Source: Acidiferrimicrobium sp. IK
Lineage (GTDB): Bacteria > Actinomycetota > Acidimicrobiia > Acidimicrobiales > Palsa-688
Assembly: GCF_025499425.1 (NCBI RefSeq)
Contig: NZ_JAIMCB010000006.1
Span: 124,001-188,000, forward strand
Length of the DNA: 64,000 nucleotides
Reading direction: 5' to 3'
Position 1 is the first letter of the stretch; every line of letters begins with the position of its first letter. Below, piece by piece: positions 29,704 through 39,585 of this stretch. A program made the position numbers and the translations under genes. The notes under the pieces were generated by a model, which saw nothing but the letters and a program-made list of their open reading frames with translations, searched no databases and was not told the origin of the DNA.

Positions 29704-29751
29704 GCGCCGGGGCCACCGGGCCGAGCGCGGAAATGCTGTAAAGATGCCCGC

Positions 29752-30516
29752 ATGCACGTGATCGTTGTCGGATGTGGGCGCGTCGGCTCGGAGCTCGCCG
29801 ACCGTCTCGTGCGCGACGGGCATTCGACGGTGATCATCGACAAGCGCACCGAGTCGTTCCGCCGGCTGCCCGAGGAGTGGGGCGGGCGGGCGATCGCCGG
29901 CACCGGGATAGACCGCGACGTCCTGATCGAAGCGGGAGTGAAGCACGCCGGTGCCCTCGCCGCGGTCACCAGCGGCGACAACACCAACATCTTGGTGGCC
30001 CGCATCGCCCGCGAGAACTTCGAGGTGGCCAGGGTGGTGGCCCGCATCTACGACCCCCGCCGGGCGGTGATCTACCAGCGCCTCGGGATCCCTACCGTGG
30101 CCACCGTGAGCTGGACCGTCGATCAAGTCGCCCGCCGGCTGCTGCCGGAGGAGACGGCCAGCGCCTGGACCGACCCGAGCGGCGAGGTCAGCCTGGTCGA
30201 GCGGATGCTGCCCGACGAGTTCGCCGGCCGTCCCCTCGAGGAGCTGGCCGAGGACGACGACTTCCGCCCGGTGCTCGTCACCCGGGCCGGCGAGGCCCGC
30301 CTGGCCACCGCCTCGACGCTCGGGCAGGAGGGCGACGTGGTGCTGTTCGCGGTGCGGTCGAAGGCGTTCACCCGCTTCGAGGGCCGCCTCGTCGGCTCCG
30401 AATCCGGCGCCGGCGCGTCCAGCCACGCGGTGGGCGGCGCCCCGGCCACCGATTTCGGTGCCGCCCCACCCGAGGGACGCCAGGGTGTCGGCAGCGGCCG
30501 CGGAGGCGAGTCGTGA
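29752..30516 (+). CDS. TrkA-type NAD-binding regulatory subunit (first of pair)
   Basis: A 254-residue RCK protein. The Rossmann motif MHVIVVGCGRVGSELADRLV and the acidic IIDKRTESF bind NAD(H) or ATP. An RCK-C-like half follows (SLVERMLPDEFAGRPLEELA), then a Gly/Ala-rich tail of about 40 residues. Such proteins gate Trk/Ktr potassium transporters on the inner face of the membrane. No transporter gene is in the window, so its partner is encoded elsewhere. The stop overlaps the second TrkA gene by four bases. Confidence 0.9.
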   Translation: MHVIVVGCGRVGSELADRLVRDGHSTVIIDKRTESFRRLPEEWGGRAIAGTGIDRDVLIEAGVKHAGALAAVTSGDNTNILVARIARENFEVARVVARIYDPRRAVIYQRLGIPTVATVSWTVDQVARRLLPEETASAWTDPSGEVSLVERMLPDEFAGRPLEELAEDDDFRPVLVTRAGEARLATASTLGQEGDVVLFAVRSKAFTRFEGRLVGSESGAGASSHAVGGAPATDFGAAPPEGRQGVGSGRGGES

Positions 30517-31190
30517 AGGTCGCCATCGCCGGCGCCGGCAACGTCGGCACCTCCATCGCCAACGACCTGTGCGCCAGCGGCCACGACGTCATGATCATCG
30601 AGTCCGACCAGGCCCTCCTCGACCGGCTCGGGCACACCCTCAGCTGCCGGTTGCTCCTCGGCGACGCCTGCGAGGTCTCCACCCTCAAGCGGGCCGGGCT
30701 GGCGGAGGTCGACGTGGTGGTGGCCGCCACCGGCGACGACGAGGACAACCTGGTCGTGTCGCTTTTGGCCAAGCAGGAGTTCGCGGTGCCCCGGGTCATC
30801 GCCCGGGTCAACCACCCGAAGAACCGGTGGCTGTTCAACGAGACCTGGGGGGTGGACGTGTCGGTCTCGACGCCGCACCTCATGACCGCCCTGGTCGAAG
30901 AGGCGGTGTCGGTGGGCACACTGGTGCGGCTCATGCAGTTCGCGGAGGGCACCGCCCGCCTGGTCGAGGTCACCCTCGCCGAGGGGTCGCCAGCCGCCGG
31001 CCAGACCATCGCGGAGCTGGGCGTCCCCCGCGACGCGTCGATCGTGGCCATCGTCCGGGACCGCCGCGTCGTCGTCCCTCGCGGTGACACCACCATCGAG
31101 CCCGGCGACGAAGTCATCGCCCTGGTAAACGAGGAATCCGAGGACGCGGTGCGGGCGATCCTGGTCGGACGGCCAGCAGGCGACAGCTAA
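30513..31190 (+). CDS. TrkA-type NAD-binding regulatory subunit (second of pair)
   Basis: A 225-residue protein starting at GTG 30513 (GTGA overlap). RCK-N: MKVAIAGAGNVGTSIANDLC with MIIESDQALL. RCK-C from about residue 145 (VEVTLAEGSPAAGQTIAELG, DRRVVVPRGDTTIEPGDEVI). With the preceding gene it may form a heteromeric gating ring, as paired Trk regulators (CeoB and CeoC) do in mycobacteria. No potassium channel gene is seen nearby. Confidence 0.92.
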   Translation: MKVAIAGAGNVGTSIANDLCASGHDVMIIESDQALLDRLGHTLSCRLLLGDACEVSTLKRAGLAEVDVVVAATGDDEDNLVVSLLAKQEFAVPRVIARVNHPKNRWLFNETWGVDVSVSTPHLMTALVEEAVSVGTLVRLMQFAEGTARLVEVTLAEGSPAAGQTIAELGVPRDASIVAIVRDRRVVVPRGDTTIEPGDEVIALVNEESEDAVRAILVGRPAGDS

Positions 31191-31592
31191 ACGCCGGCGG
31201 GGCTGAGCCGACCGGCCCCCTGGCGCCGGGCGCTGGGCCCGACCGGCCGGTAGCAGGCGTTTGGGCGGGTTGTGGTGGCCGGTTCGCCGTTTGGGGCACG
31301 AAATTGACGCCCCCAGCGGCGTGAAGAGCTGTTCGCTGGTTCGCGTCCCACCGCGGCTGGAAGGCGGGGGAGTCAGCGCCCGGCGGCGCCAGGTGCCAGA
31401 GCTGACGCGGCGGCCGCGCTCGCTTGTTTCGGGCGCAGCCATGGATGGCCCACGACGCACCGTTAGCAGGTCCAGCAGGAAAAATCGCGGATTCGCCTTG
31501 CGCTGGAGGGGGGCGCGGGTACAAGATCACATCGGTGTAGTTACATCGGTGCGTACGAAACTCGGACGACTCAAGAGTGAGGGGAGTCACCG
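31191..31592. other. Long leader/promoter region before whiB
   Basis: 402 bases without a convincing gene. It contains two copies of ACATCGGTG (31529-31537 and 31543-31551) 14 bases apart, about 40 bases before the whiB start, and a weak promoter candidate TTGCGC (31498) with TACAAG 16 bases later. The repeats could be an operator. The rest is GC-rich with no recognisable RNA fold. Confidence 0.45.
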
Positions 31593-31880
31593 GTGAGCCA
31601 ACTGATCGACTTGTTGTTACAGCCCAATGAGCTGGCCTGGCAGCGGCAGGCCAACTGCATGGGCGTGGACCCCGACCTGTTCTTCCCGGAGCGGGGAGCA
31701 TCGACCCGGGAGGCCAAAGAGGTCTGCCGGGGGTGCGTGGTCCAGGAGGACTGCTTGGAGTACGCCCTGGCCAACAGTGAGAAGTTCGGCATTTGGGGCG
31801 GCCTGAGTGAGCGGGAGCGCCGCCGGATCCGCCGTCGGCGGGCCCTGGAGCGTCGCTCCGCGGGCGACGCCGCGTCGTAG
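31593..31880 (+). CDS. whiB: WhiB-family iron-sulfur transcription regulator (WhiB/WhiB2-like)
   Basis: A 95-residue actinobacteria-specific regulator that binds a [4Fe-4S] cluster through C22, C45, C48 and C54 and partners with the principal sigma factor. The turn GIWGG (residues 66-70) and basic ERERRRIRRRR tail are intact. The stretch FPERGASTREAKEVC and CLEYALANSEKFGIWGGLSE closely resembles Streptomyces WhiB and mycobacterial WhiB2/WhmD, which control septation. The GTG start at 31593 follows GAGGGGAG. A long upstream region suggests complex control. Confidence 0.93.
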   Translation: MSQLIDLLLQPNELAWQRQANCMGVDPDLFFPERGASTREAKEVCRGCVVQEDCLEYALANSEKFGIWGGLSERERRRIRRRRALERRSAGDAAS

Positions 31881-31891
31881 ACGGCCCAGCT

Positions 31892-31913
31892 GCCGGCGTT
31901 TCCTGTCGCCGGC
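31892..31913 (+). terminator. Hairpin after whiB
   Basis: Inverted repeat GCCGGCG / CGCCGGC (31892-31898 / 31907-31913), 12 bases after the whiB stop, followed by TTGTCG. Modest stem with no long T run. Confidence 0.45.
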
Positions 31914-31981
31914 GTTGTCGTCCAGATCACCCGATCTGAGGTGTGCGGGCCACCGCATCCGTGGCCGCGGCGCCCTCCAGG

Positions 31982-32815
31982 TCATCCACCGCTTCCCCCA
32001 TCGAGGCCCGCCTGTTCCAGGCGGGCCTCGATTGTTCTGCCCGGGTCGAGGTCCAGCTCGGCCCACCGGTGGGCCGGTTCGGCGGCGAGGACTGCAGCGG
32101 GGAGCAGCCCGACCAGCTCGGCGCGGGCCACACCCGCCCGGCTGGCCACCGCGTCGAAGACCGCGCCGGGTCCCACCCTCCAAGGATCGATGAGGTTGCA
32201 CGACACCTGCACCGCGTCGCCGACGCGCAGGCCGAGGCAGCGCAGCTGACCGCCGCGCAACGATCGGGCGATGGCCTGCGCGGTGGGCAGGTCCGGCTCG
32301 GCCAGCCACAGGTTGTAGGCGACCAGCGCGCCGCGTGCGCCGACGGCCATGGCGCCGGCGGTCGGGTGGGGGCGCGGCGGACCGACGTCGGGCATGGCTT
32401 CCCGCCAGGCGTGGCGGCGGACCTCGGGGAGGCTCCGACCGCCCGGCCCGTAGAGGAACGACGGGACGCCGAGGGAGTCCGCCGCCCACCGGGCGAAGCG
32501 GTCGCGCTCTGCGAGGGACACCGCGAGGGGGCCCTCGGCTAGAGGCCGGCCGACGAGTGTGACCCAGGGCACGACGTCGACCACGCCGATGCGGGGGTGG
32601 GCCCCTTGGTGGGCGGTGATGTCGAGGAGCGAGACCGCTCGAGCAGTCAGCCCCCGGGCGCCGGCTTCGGTCTGCGGGCCTCCGAGGGTGAACACGGAGC
32701 GGTGGTGATCGCCGTCGCTGTGCAAGTCGAGCAGCGCCGGGCCGGTGGCGGCGGCCAGGTCAGCCAGGATCCCCCGGTCCCGACCCTCGCTGACGTTGAT
32801 CACCGCCATCAGCAC
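31982..32815 (-). CDS. Glutamate formiminotransferase
   Basis: A 277-residue stand-alone formiminotransferase, without the cyclodeaminase half found in animal FTCD. It transfers a formimino group between formiminoglutamate and tetrahydrofolate, linking histidine breakdown to folate. Typical start MLMAVINVSEGRD; FTLGGPQTEAGARGLTARAV; QGAHPRIGVVDVVPWVTLVG contains the conserved histidine region; AYNLWLAEPDLPTAQAIARS. GTG 32815 or the ATG at 32809 are both possible starts. The last codons lie inside a perfect hairpin. No hut genes are seen nearby, so the enzyme may serve folate metabolism. Confidence 0.88.
   Translation of the reverse strand: MLMAVINVSEGRDRGILADLAAATGPALLDLHSDGDHHRSVFTLGGPQTEAGARGLTARAVSLLDITAHQGAHPRIGVVDVVPWVTLVGRPLAEGPLAVSLAERDRFARWAADSLGVPSFLYGPGGRSLPEVRRHAWREAMPDVGPPRPHPTAGAMAVGARGALVAYNLWLAEPDLPTAQAIARSLRGGQLRCLGLRVGDAVQVSCNLIDPWRVGPGAVFDAVASRAGVARAELVGLLPAAVLAAEPAHRWAELDLDPGRTIEARLEQAGLDGGSGG
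32000..32032. terminator. Perfect hairpin embedded in the 3' end of the formiminotransferase gene
   Basis: Fifteen-bp perfect stem (32000-32014 / 32018-32032) with a TTC loop. It encodes part of the last dozen codons of the minus-strand gene and also lies downstream of whiB on the plus strand. It could stop both converging transcripts. Confidence 0.6.
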
Positions 32816-32893
32816 CCGGTGGCCGTCGCCGCTCAGCGAGGCCGCCGATGTATCCGTGGCGCGCCCATGCGGCTGGGCCGTCGGGGGAGTACC

Positions 32894-33199
32894 GTGATCG
32901 GTATGGTCCTAGCGAATATCTTCGGCCCCGATCTGGGGATCGTGGCTGTCGTCATCATCGCCATTTTGCTCTTCGGGAGCCAGGCTCCCAAGATCGCTCG
33001 CAACATGGGCCTCGCCGGCCGGGAGTTCCGCAAGGCCCAGGAGGAGGCGGAGCGCGACGCCGCGTCCAAGGCCGCCGCCGCCCCGCCCGCGGTCCCGCAG
33101 GCCACCGCGGACGACAAGGTGACCCTCAGCCGCAGCGAGCTCGACGCCCTGCTCGCCGAGCGTGAGGCCCGAGCCAAGCGCGAGGCCAGCTCCTCCTGA
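32894..33199 (+). CDS. tatA: TatA/TatB-like twin-arginine translocation component
   Basis: A 101-residue single-span protein. N-terminal hydrophobic helix (LGIVAVVIIAILLFG), then the amphipathic helix SQAPKIARNMGLAGREFRKA and a charged, Ala-rich tail. This is the TatA/Hcf106 layout: the hinge FG and following amphipathic helix form the pore for folded proteins carrying an RR signal. GTG 32894 has GGGGGAG just upstream; an ATG at 32903 is the alternative. tatC is not nearby. TatB identity cannot be excluded. Confidence 0.85.
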   Translation: MIGMVLANIFGPDLGIVAVVIIAILLFGSQAPKIARNMGLAGREFRKAQEEAERDAASKAAAAPPAVPQATADDKVTLSRSELDALLAEREARAKREASSS

Positions 33200-33283
33200 C
33201 GCCGGGCAGCCGCGGCAGCTAGCGGCGCGGCAGGCCACATACGCCAGCAGGCAGAGAAGCCGAGCTGGCAGCAGAGACACGAG

Positions 33284-33316
33284 CAAGGCCCCGCACCCCG
33301 AAGCGGGGCCTTGACG
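33284..33316 (+). terminator. Terminator after tatA
   Basis: Perfect 11-bp stem (33284-33294 / 33303-33313) with an 8-base loop, 84 bases after the tatA stop. It also faces the end of the minus-strand WhiB gene. Confidence 0.7.
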
Positions 33317-33425
33317 CGCGAGGTCGGGACCTTCACTCGGGAGGTCGGGGCCCCGATCGCCCCGCCGCCCGATGAGCGGACTCGCCCTCAGGTCAGCGGT
33401 GATCGGGGGGGCTCGAGGGGGAAGC

Positions 33426-33674
33426 TCAGTCGACCTCGGCGGTGATGCGCCCACCGCGGCGGCGACGGGCGATGCGGCGCCGCTCCCGCTCGGAGGCGCC
33501 GCCCCACACGCCGTGCTCGATGCGGTTGTAGAGGGCGTACTCGAGGCAGGGCTCCTTGACCGGGCAGTCAGCGCAGATCCGGCGCGCCAGCTCGACGCCG
33601 ACCCCGTCGCTCGGGAAGAACGTCTCGGGCGGCAGCTCACGACACTTGCCGTCGGTCATCCAGTCGGTTTCCAT
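33426..33674 (-). CDS. WhiB-family iron-sulfur transcription regulator (second)
   Basis: An 82-residue WhiB-like protein. ATG 33674 is chosen because GGAGG lies 5 bases before it on the minus strand; an ATG further upstream has no such site. Cluster ligands C11, C34, C37 and C43 (ICADCPVKEPC), the GVWGG turn at 55-59, and a basic tail (ERERRRIARRRRGGR). FFPSDGVGVELARRICADC differs from the WhiB2 pattern, so it is probably a separate paralogue controlling another process. It is transcribed away from leuA, and its promoter must lie in the 33675-33870 spacer. Confidence 0.9.
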   Translation of the reverse strand: METDWMTDGKCRELPPETFFPSDGVGVELARRICADCPVKEPCLEYALYNRIEHGVWGGASERERRRIARRRRGGRITAEVD

Positions 33675-33867
33675 CACAACCTCCATAGAACTCATCTAGT
33701 AATACGCCCCGACGTGGCCGAACGTTGACGTCTTCACCAGATTCTCAGCAGGACTTCAGGGGGGATGTCCTGCCACTGGTCGTCTGCGTCGTCCCCGCAA
33801 TCTCGGACAACGCGCCACGCCCGTAGGGCGAAAAAAGTTAATGCCAGAGTAACCCACGGGGGTCGCC

Positions 33868-33896
33868 TTGACAACCCTCGGTCCCTGCTGGATGAT
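33868..33896 (+). promoter_or_regulatory. leuA promoter
   Basis: TTGACA (33868-33873), a perfect -35 box, with GATGAT (33891-33896) at 17 bases or GATATA (33894-33899) at 20 bases as -10. Transcription would begin at about 33903-33906, at or within a few bases of the leader-peptide ATG (33906). Confidence 0.7.
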
Positions 33897-33905
33897 ATAA
33901 GGCCT

Positions 33906-35757
<1,852 letters not shown>

Positions 35758-35768
35758 GCTGCCCGACC

Positions 35769-36074
35769 ATGTCACAGCAGGTGAACCCGTCGTTCCAGGG
35801 GGCTTCGGAGCAGGCGCCGCCCCGGGGCCACATCCGGGTCGTCTACCTGGGCCCGGTCGCCCCTCACTGGAGGGTCGACTCCGATTTCGGTGACCGGGCC
35901 GTGATCGACGAGTTCCGCCAGCGGGCCCAGGCCCGCCTCCTGCTCCTTCCCCCGCATGACCCGCAGTTCCGGCGCAACCGGGAGCGGGTGGCGCGCGACG
36001 CAGAGCGGGAGAACCTGGTGCTGGAGTGGGACCTCGGCCTTCCCGACGAGGACGACCAGACCCCGAGAGCCTGA
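35769..36074 (+). CDS. Hypothetical protein (101 aa)
   Basis: A 101-residue soluble protein from ATG 35769, 11 bases after leuA. GHIRVVYLGPVAPHWRVDSD, then VIDEFRQRAQARLLLLPPHD and a charged C-terminus (NRERVARDAERENLVLEWDL). No family is recognised and there are no cysteines. It is probably co-transcribed with leuA and followed closely by ppk. Confidence 0.6.
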   Translation: MSQQVNPSFQGASEQAPPRGHIRVVYLGPVAPHWRVDSDFGDRAVIDEFRQRAQARLLLLPPHDPQFRRNRERVARDAERENLVLEWDLGLPDEDDQTPRA

Positions 36075-36083
36075 GCAGCGGCG

Positions 36084-38747
36084 GTGGCGGAGGCCCGTCC
36101 CCGCTGGTGGCAGCGGCTGTTCCGGCGTCCCGACGTCACCGCCTCGGCGCCGGCCGCCGCGAAGTCCCCGGCACCCGGCCCGGTCGCCGCTGACCGGCCG
36201 GCACCCGACCTGGTCGCCGCCGACTCGCCGGCACCCGACCGGTCAGCGTCCGCTTCGCCGGCCCCTGACCCGCCGGCTTCCCCGCCCGGTGCGTCGGGGG
36301 ACGCTTCGGCGTCCCCGCTCGGCGGGCCAGCCGGAGACGGCCCGGTTTCGGTCCCCCCGCTGGCCGGCCCCCCGCCCGAGGACCGCCCGCCGTCCACCCC
36401 GCCCGTGAACGCCCGCGGGGCCGGCCCCGTTAGCCTCGAGGGGATGCACACTCCCACCCTCGGCGAGGACCCGTCGGCATCCGCGGCCCGCCTCGGGGTC
36501 GGGGTGGGAGTCGAGTTGGAGCCGGCCGCGGTGCTCGCCGACGACGAGCACCGCTACATCAACCGCGAACTCTCAACTCTCGACTTCAACTCGAGGGTTT
36601 TGGCGCTGGCTGAACGGCAGGGCGACCCGCTGCTCGAGCGGGCCAAGTTCGCGGCGATCTTCTCCTCCAACATGGACGAGTTCTTCCAGGTGCGGGTGGC
36701 CGGCCTCAAGGACCAGTTGGCGGCCGGCATCGGCGGGACCGCCCCCGACGGGCTGTCGGTGTCCGACCAGCTGAGGGCCATCAGAGGCGAGTCCATGGCG
36801 CTGTTCGAGCGGCGCCGGCGGGTCCTCCTCGAAGATCTGATGCCCGCGCTGAGCGAAGCGTCGATCGTGCTCACCGACTTCGACGCCCTTGACGGGCGCG
36901 ACCGGGCCTGGGCCCGGCGGGTGTTCACCGAGCGGATCTTCCCGGTCCTCACCCCGCTAGCGGTGGACCCCGGTCACCCTTTCCCCTACATCTCCAACCT
37001 CTCGCTCAACCTCGCCGTGATCGTCAGGGACCCGGTGCGAGGCGACCGCCGCTTCGCCCGGCTCAAGGTCCCCGAGATGCTCCCCGGGCTGGTCGGCCTG
37101 CCGGACGGACAGCGGTTCGTGCCCCTCGAACAGGTCATCGCCGCCCATCTCGGTGCCCTTTTCCCGGGGATGGAGATCGAAAGCCACCACGTGTTCAGGG
37201 TCACCCGCAACGCGGACTTGACCCTCGAGGACGAGGAGGCCGACGACCTCCTCGAGGCGGTCGAGATGGAGCTGCGCCGGCGCCGCTTCGGGCGCGCCGT
37301 GCGCCTCGAGGTCGACGCTCACATCACCGACGAGGTGCGCGAGCTGCTGACCCGCGAGCTGGACCTCACCGCCGAAGACGTCTACGACATCCACGGACCG
37401 CTCAACGTCGCCGGCTTGTGGGTGCTCCACGGGCTCGACCGCCCGGAACTCAAAGACGAGCCGTTCGCCCCGATCACCCCTCCGGAGCTGGCCGGCGTCG
37501 ACGACGAGCCGGCCGACGTCTTCGCGGTGATCCGCTCCGGGGACATCCTCGTCCAGCATCCCTACGACAGTTTCGCCAGCTCGGTCGAGACCTTCATCGC
37601 CGAGGCGGCGCACGACCCCGACGTGCTGGCCATCAAGCAGACGCTCTACCGCACGTCCGGGGACAGCCCGATCGTGCAGTCGCTCATCCGGGCCGCGGAG
37701 CGCGGCAAGCAGGTGGCGGCGCTAGTGGAGCTCAAAGCCCGCGGCGACGAGGCGGCCAACATCGGATGGGCCAAAGCACTGGAGCGGGCCGGCGTCCACG
37801 TCGTCTACGGCCTCGTCGGGCTGAAGACCCACTCGAAGACCGCGCTCGTGGTCCGCCGCGAGGGGGACGGGATCCGCCGCTACTGCCACATCGGCACCGG
37901 CAACTACAACTCGACGACCGCCCGCCTTTACGAGGACTTGGGCGTCCTCACCGCCAACCCGGACCTGGGCGCCGACCTCACCGACTTGTTCAACTTCTTG
38001 ACCGGCTACAGCCGGCGGGTGGACTACCGGCGGCTGCTGGTCGCCCCGGCCAACCTGCGCACGAGCATCCTCGAGCTGATCGCCCGGGAACGTGAGCTGG
38101 GGCCGGCGGGGCGCATCGTCTGGAAGCTCAACAACCTGGTCGACACCCACATCATCGACGCGCTCTACGAGGCGTCCGCGGCGGGGGTCCAGATCGACCT
38201 GATCACCCGGGCGATCTGCTGTTTGCGGCCCGGTGTCGCCGGCCTGTCCGACAACATTCGGGTCCGCAGCCTGGTCGGGCGCTGGCTCGAGCACTCTCGG
38301 GTCTACTACTTCGGGGGTGGCGCCGTCGCCCCCGGCGCAGCCAACGGGCAGGCCGGAGCCAACGGCCACCGCCCCGGGGCGGACGGCCACCCGAACGGTG
38401 ACTCCCCGGTGCGGACCGATCACGGGTGGCGCACCCCCCGGGTGCTGCCCGACGACGGCGAGTGGTACCTAGGGTCCGCGGACATGATGGAGCGCAACTT
38501 GGATCGCCGGGTGGAAGCAGTGGTCCAGATCGACCCGCCGGATCTGCAGTCCCGGTTGCGGGAGATCATCGAGGTGGAACTCCTCGACGACGTGCTGTCG
38601 TGGACCCTCGGCCCGGACGGGACGTGGAGCAAGGTGCCGGTGACCGTCGGCTTCAACGCCCAGGACCACTTCGCGCATCTCGCCACCGAGCGGGCCCGTC
38701 GCCGCCGCGACCCTGACAGCGTCCCGGTCCCCGACCGCCACTCGTGA
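36084..38747 (+). CDS. ppk1: Polyphosphate kinase 1
   Basis: An 887-residue enzyme polymerising ATP gamma-phosphate into polyphosphate. The PPK1 core begins at about residue 155 (HRYINRELSTLDFNSRVLAL). The first 150 residues are a Pro/Ala/Ser-rich extension (repeats such as AADRPAPDLVAADSPAPD) absent from typical PPK1. The autophosphorylated histidine is H583 in VGLKTHSKTALVV; a second conserved histidine is in YCHIGTGNYNSTT. A Gly/Asn-rich insert of about 40 residues (ANGQAGANGHRPGADGHPNG) lies between EHSRVYYFGGG and DDGEWYLGSADMMERNLDRR. An internal ATG at 36444 is an alternative start but has poor spacing. The stop overlaps the Nudix-VOC gene. Confidence 0.95.
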   Translation: MAEARPRWWQRLFRRPDVTASAPAAAKSPAPGPVAADRPAPDLVAADSPAPDRSASASPAPDPPASPPGASGDASASPLGGPAGDGPVSVPPLAGPPPEDRPPSTPPVNARGAGPVSLEGMHTPTLGEDPSASAARLGVGVGVELEPAAVLADDEHRYINRELSTLDFNSRVLALAERQGDPLLERAKFAAIFSSNMDEFFQVRVAGLKDQLAAGIGGTAPDGLSVSDQLRAIRGESMALFERRRRVLLEDLMPALSEASIVLTDFDALDGRDRAWARRVFTERIFPVLTPLAVDPGHPFPYISNLSLNLAVIVRDPVRGDRRFARLKVPEMLPGLVGLPDGQRFVPLEQVIAAHLGALFPGMEIESHHVFRVTRNADLTLEDEEADDLLEAVEMELRRRRFGRAVRLEVDAHITDEVRELLTRELDLTAEDVYDIHGPLNVAGLWVLHGLDRPELKDEPFAPITPPELAGVDDEPADVFAVIRSGDILVQHPYDSFASSVETFIAEAAHDPDVLAIKQTLYRTSGDSPIVQSLIRAAERGKQVAALVELKARGDEAANIGWAKALERAGVHVVYGLVGLKTHSKTALVVRREGDGIRRYCHIGTGNYNSTTARLYEDLGVLTANPDLGADLTDLFNFLTGYSRRVDYRRLLVAPANLRTSILELIARERELGPAGRIVWKLNNLVDTHIIDALYEASAAGVQIDLITRAICCLRPGVAGLSDNIRVRSLVGRWLEHSRVYYFGGGAVAPGAANGQAGANGHRPGADGHPNGDSPVRTDHGWRTPRVLPDDGEWYLGSADMMERNLDRRVEAVVQIDPPDLQSRLREIIEVELLDDVLSWTLGPDGTWSKVPVTVGFNAQDHFAHLATERARRRRDPDSVPVPDRHS

Positions 38748-39562
38748 CCCCGCCCGAACCCCCTCCGCTCGGCGGTCCCGACGCCGGCTTGCTGCGAGCG
38801 TCGGGAGGAGTGGTGTGGCGGCGCAGCCCGGCAGGCGAGGTCGAGGTGGTGCTGGTGCACCGCCCCCGCTACGACGACTGGAGCCTCCCGAAAGGCAAGG
38901 TCGACGACGGCGAGTCCGACGAGGACGCCGCCGTCCGGGAGGTCGAGGAAGAGGCCAGCGTACGGTGCCGTCTCGGTGCCGAGCTGGTGTCGGTGTCCTA
39001 CACCGACCGGACCCGGCGACCCAAGACGGTCCGGTACTGGGCGATGACCGTCGAGTCGGGCACGGTGGCCGGCGCCAACGAGATCGACGCCGCGGAGTGG
39101 GTTGCCCTCGACGTGGTCCGGGAGAAGATGAGCTATCCCCGCGACCACCCGGTGATCGACGCGTTCGAGCGGGTGATGGGCCCGACCCTCGCCCTCTCCG
39201 CCGCTCACCTCGACCACGTCGTGCTGCTCGTCGCGGACGTGGAGCGGTCACTGGCGTGGTACAGCGGGGTCCTCGGGCTGCGCGGCGTGCGGGTGGAGGA
39301 GTGGCGCCGGGGCGACGCGCCGTTCCCGTCGGTGCGCGTCTCGCCATCCACGATCATCGACCTCTTCGCCGGCGAGCCGACCGGCGCCAACCTGGACCAC
39401 TTGTGCGTCACGGTGGACCCCGTCGACCTGGCCGCGGTGGCCGCCGGCGGCGCGTTCGAGGTGCTCGACGGGCCCGGACCCCGTTTCGGGGCCCGAGGGC
39501 AGGGCACCTCGCTGTACGTACGCGACCCCGACGGCAACACCGTCGAGCTACGCCACTACTGA
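38744..39562 (+). CDS. Nudix hydrolase - VOC domain fusion
   Basis: A 272-residue two-domain protein, GTG start overlapping the ppk stop (GTGA). Residues about 17-140 are a MutT1-like Nudix domain: RYDDWSLPKGKVDDGESDED then AAVREVEEEASVRCRLG, the Nudix box with its final Gly replaced by Ser. Residues about 150-272 are a vicinal-oxygen-chelate (glyoxalase/bleomycin-resistance) domain: LDHVVLLVADVERSLAWYSG, NLDHLCVTV and YVRDPDGNTVELRHY, which supply the His and Glu metal ligands. In mycobacteria ppk is next to mutT1, whose Nudix half is fused to a histidine phosphatase; here the partner domain is VOC. The joint function is unknown. Confidence 0.87.
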   Translation: MTPPEPPPLGGPDAGLLRASGGVVWRRSPAGEVEVVLVHRPRYDDWSLPKGKVDDGESDEDAAVREVEEEASVRCRLGAELVSVSYTDRTRRPKTVRYWAMTVESGTVAGANEIDAAEWVALDVVREKMSYPRDHPVIDAFERVMGPTLALSAAHLDHVVLLVADVERSLAWYSGVLGLRGVRVEEWRRGDAPFPSVRVSPSTIIDLFAGEPTGANLDHLCVTVDPVDLAAVAAGGAFEVLDGPGPRFGARGQGTSLYVRDPDGNTVELRHY

Positions 39563-39585
39563 CCGCCGCGGGTTCCGCCCGGCGG

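Noticed and set aside
28282..30426. 714-residue open frame on the minus strand opposite the VWA and TrkA genes
   Set aside because: Antisense shadow in GC-rich DNA: His/Gly/Val/Leu-rich, no domain, and it spans two real genes and their spacer.
31191..31592. Structured RNA or riboswitch before whiB
   Set aside because: No known riboswitch, SRP or tmRNA consensus could be recognised; only short repeats were seen.
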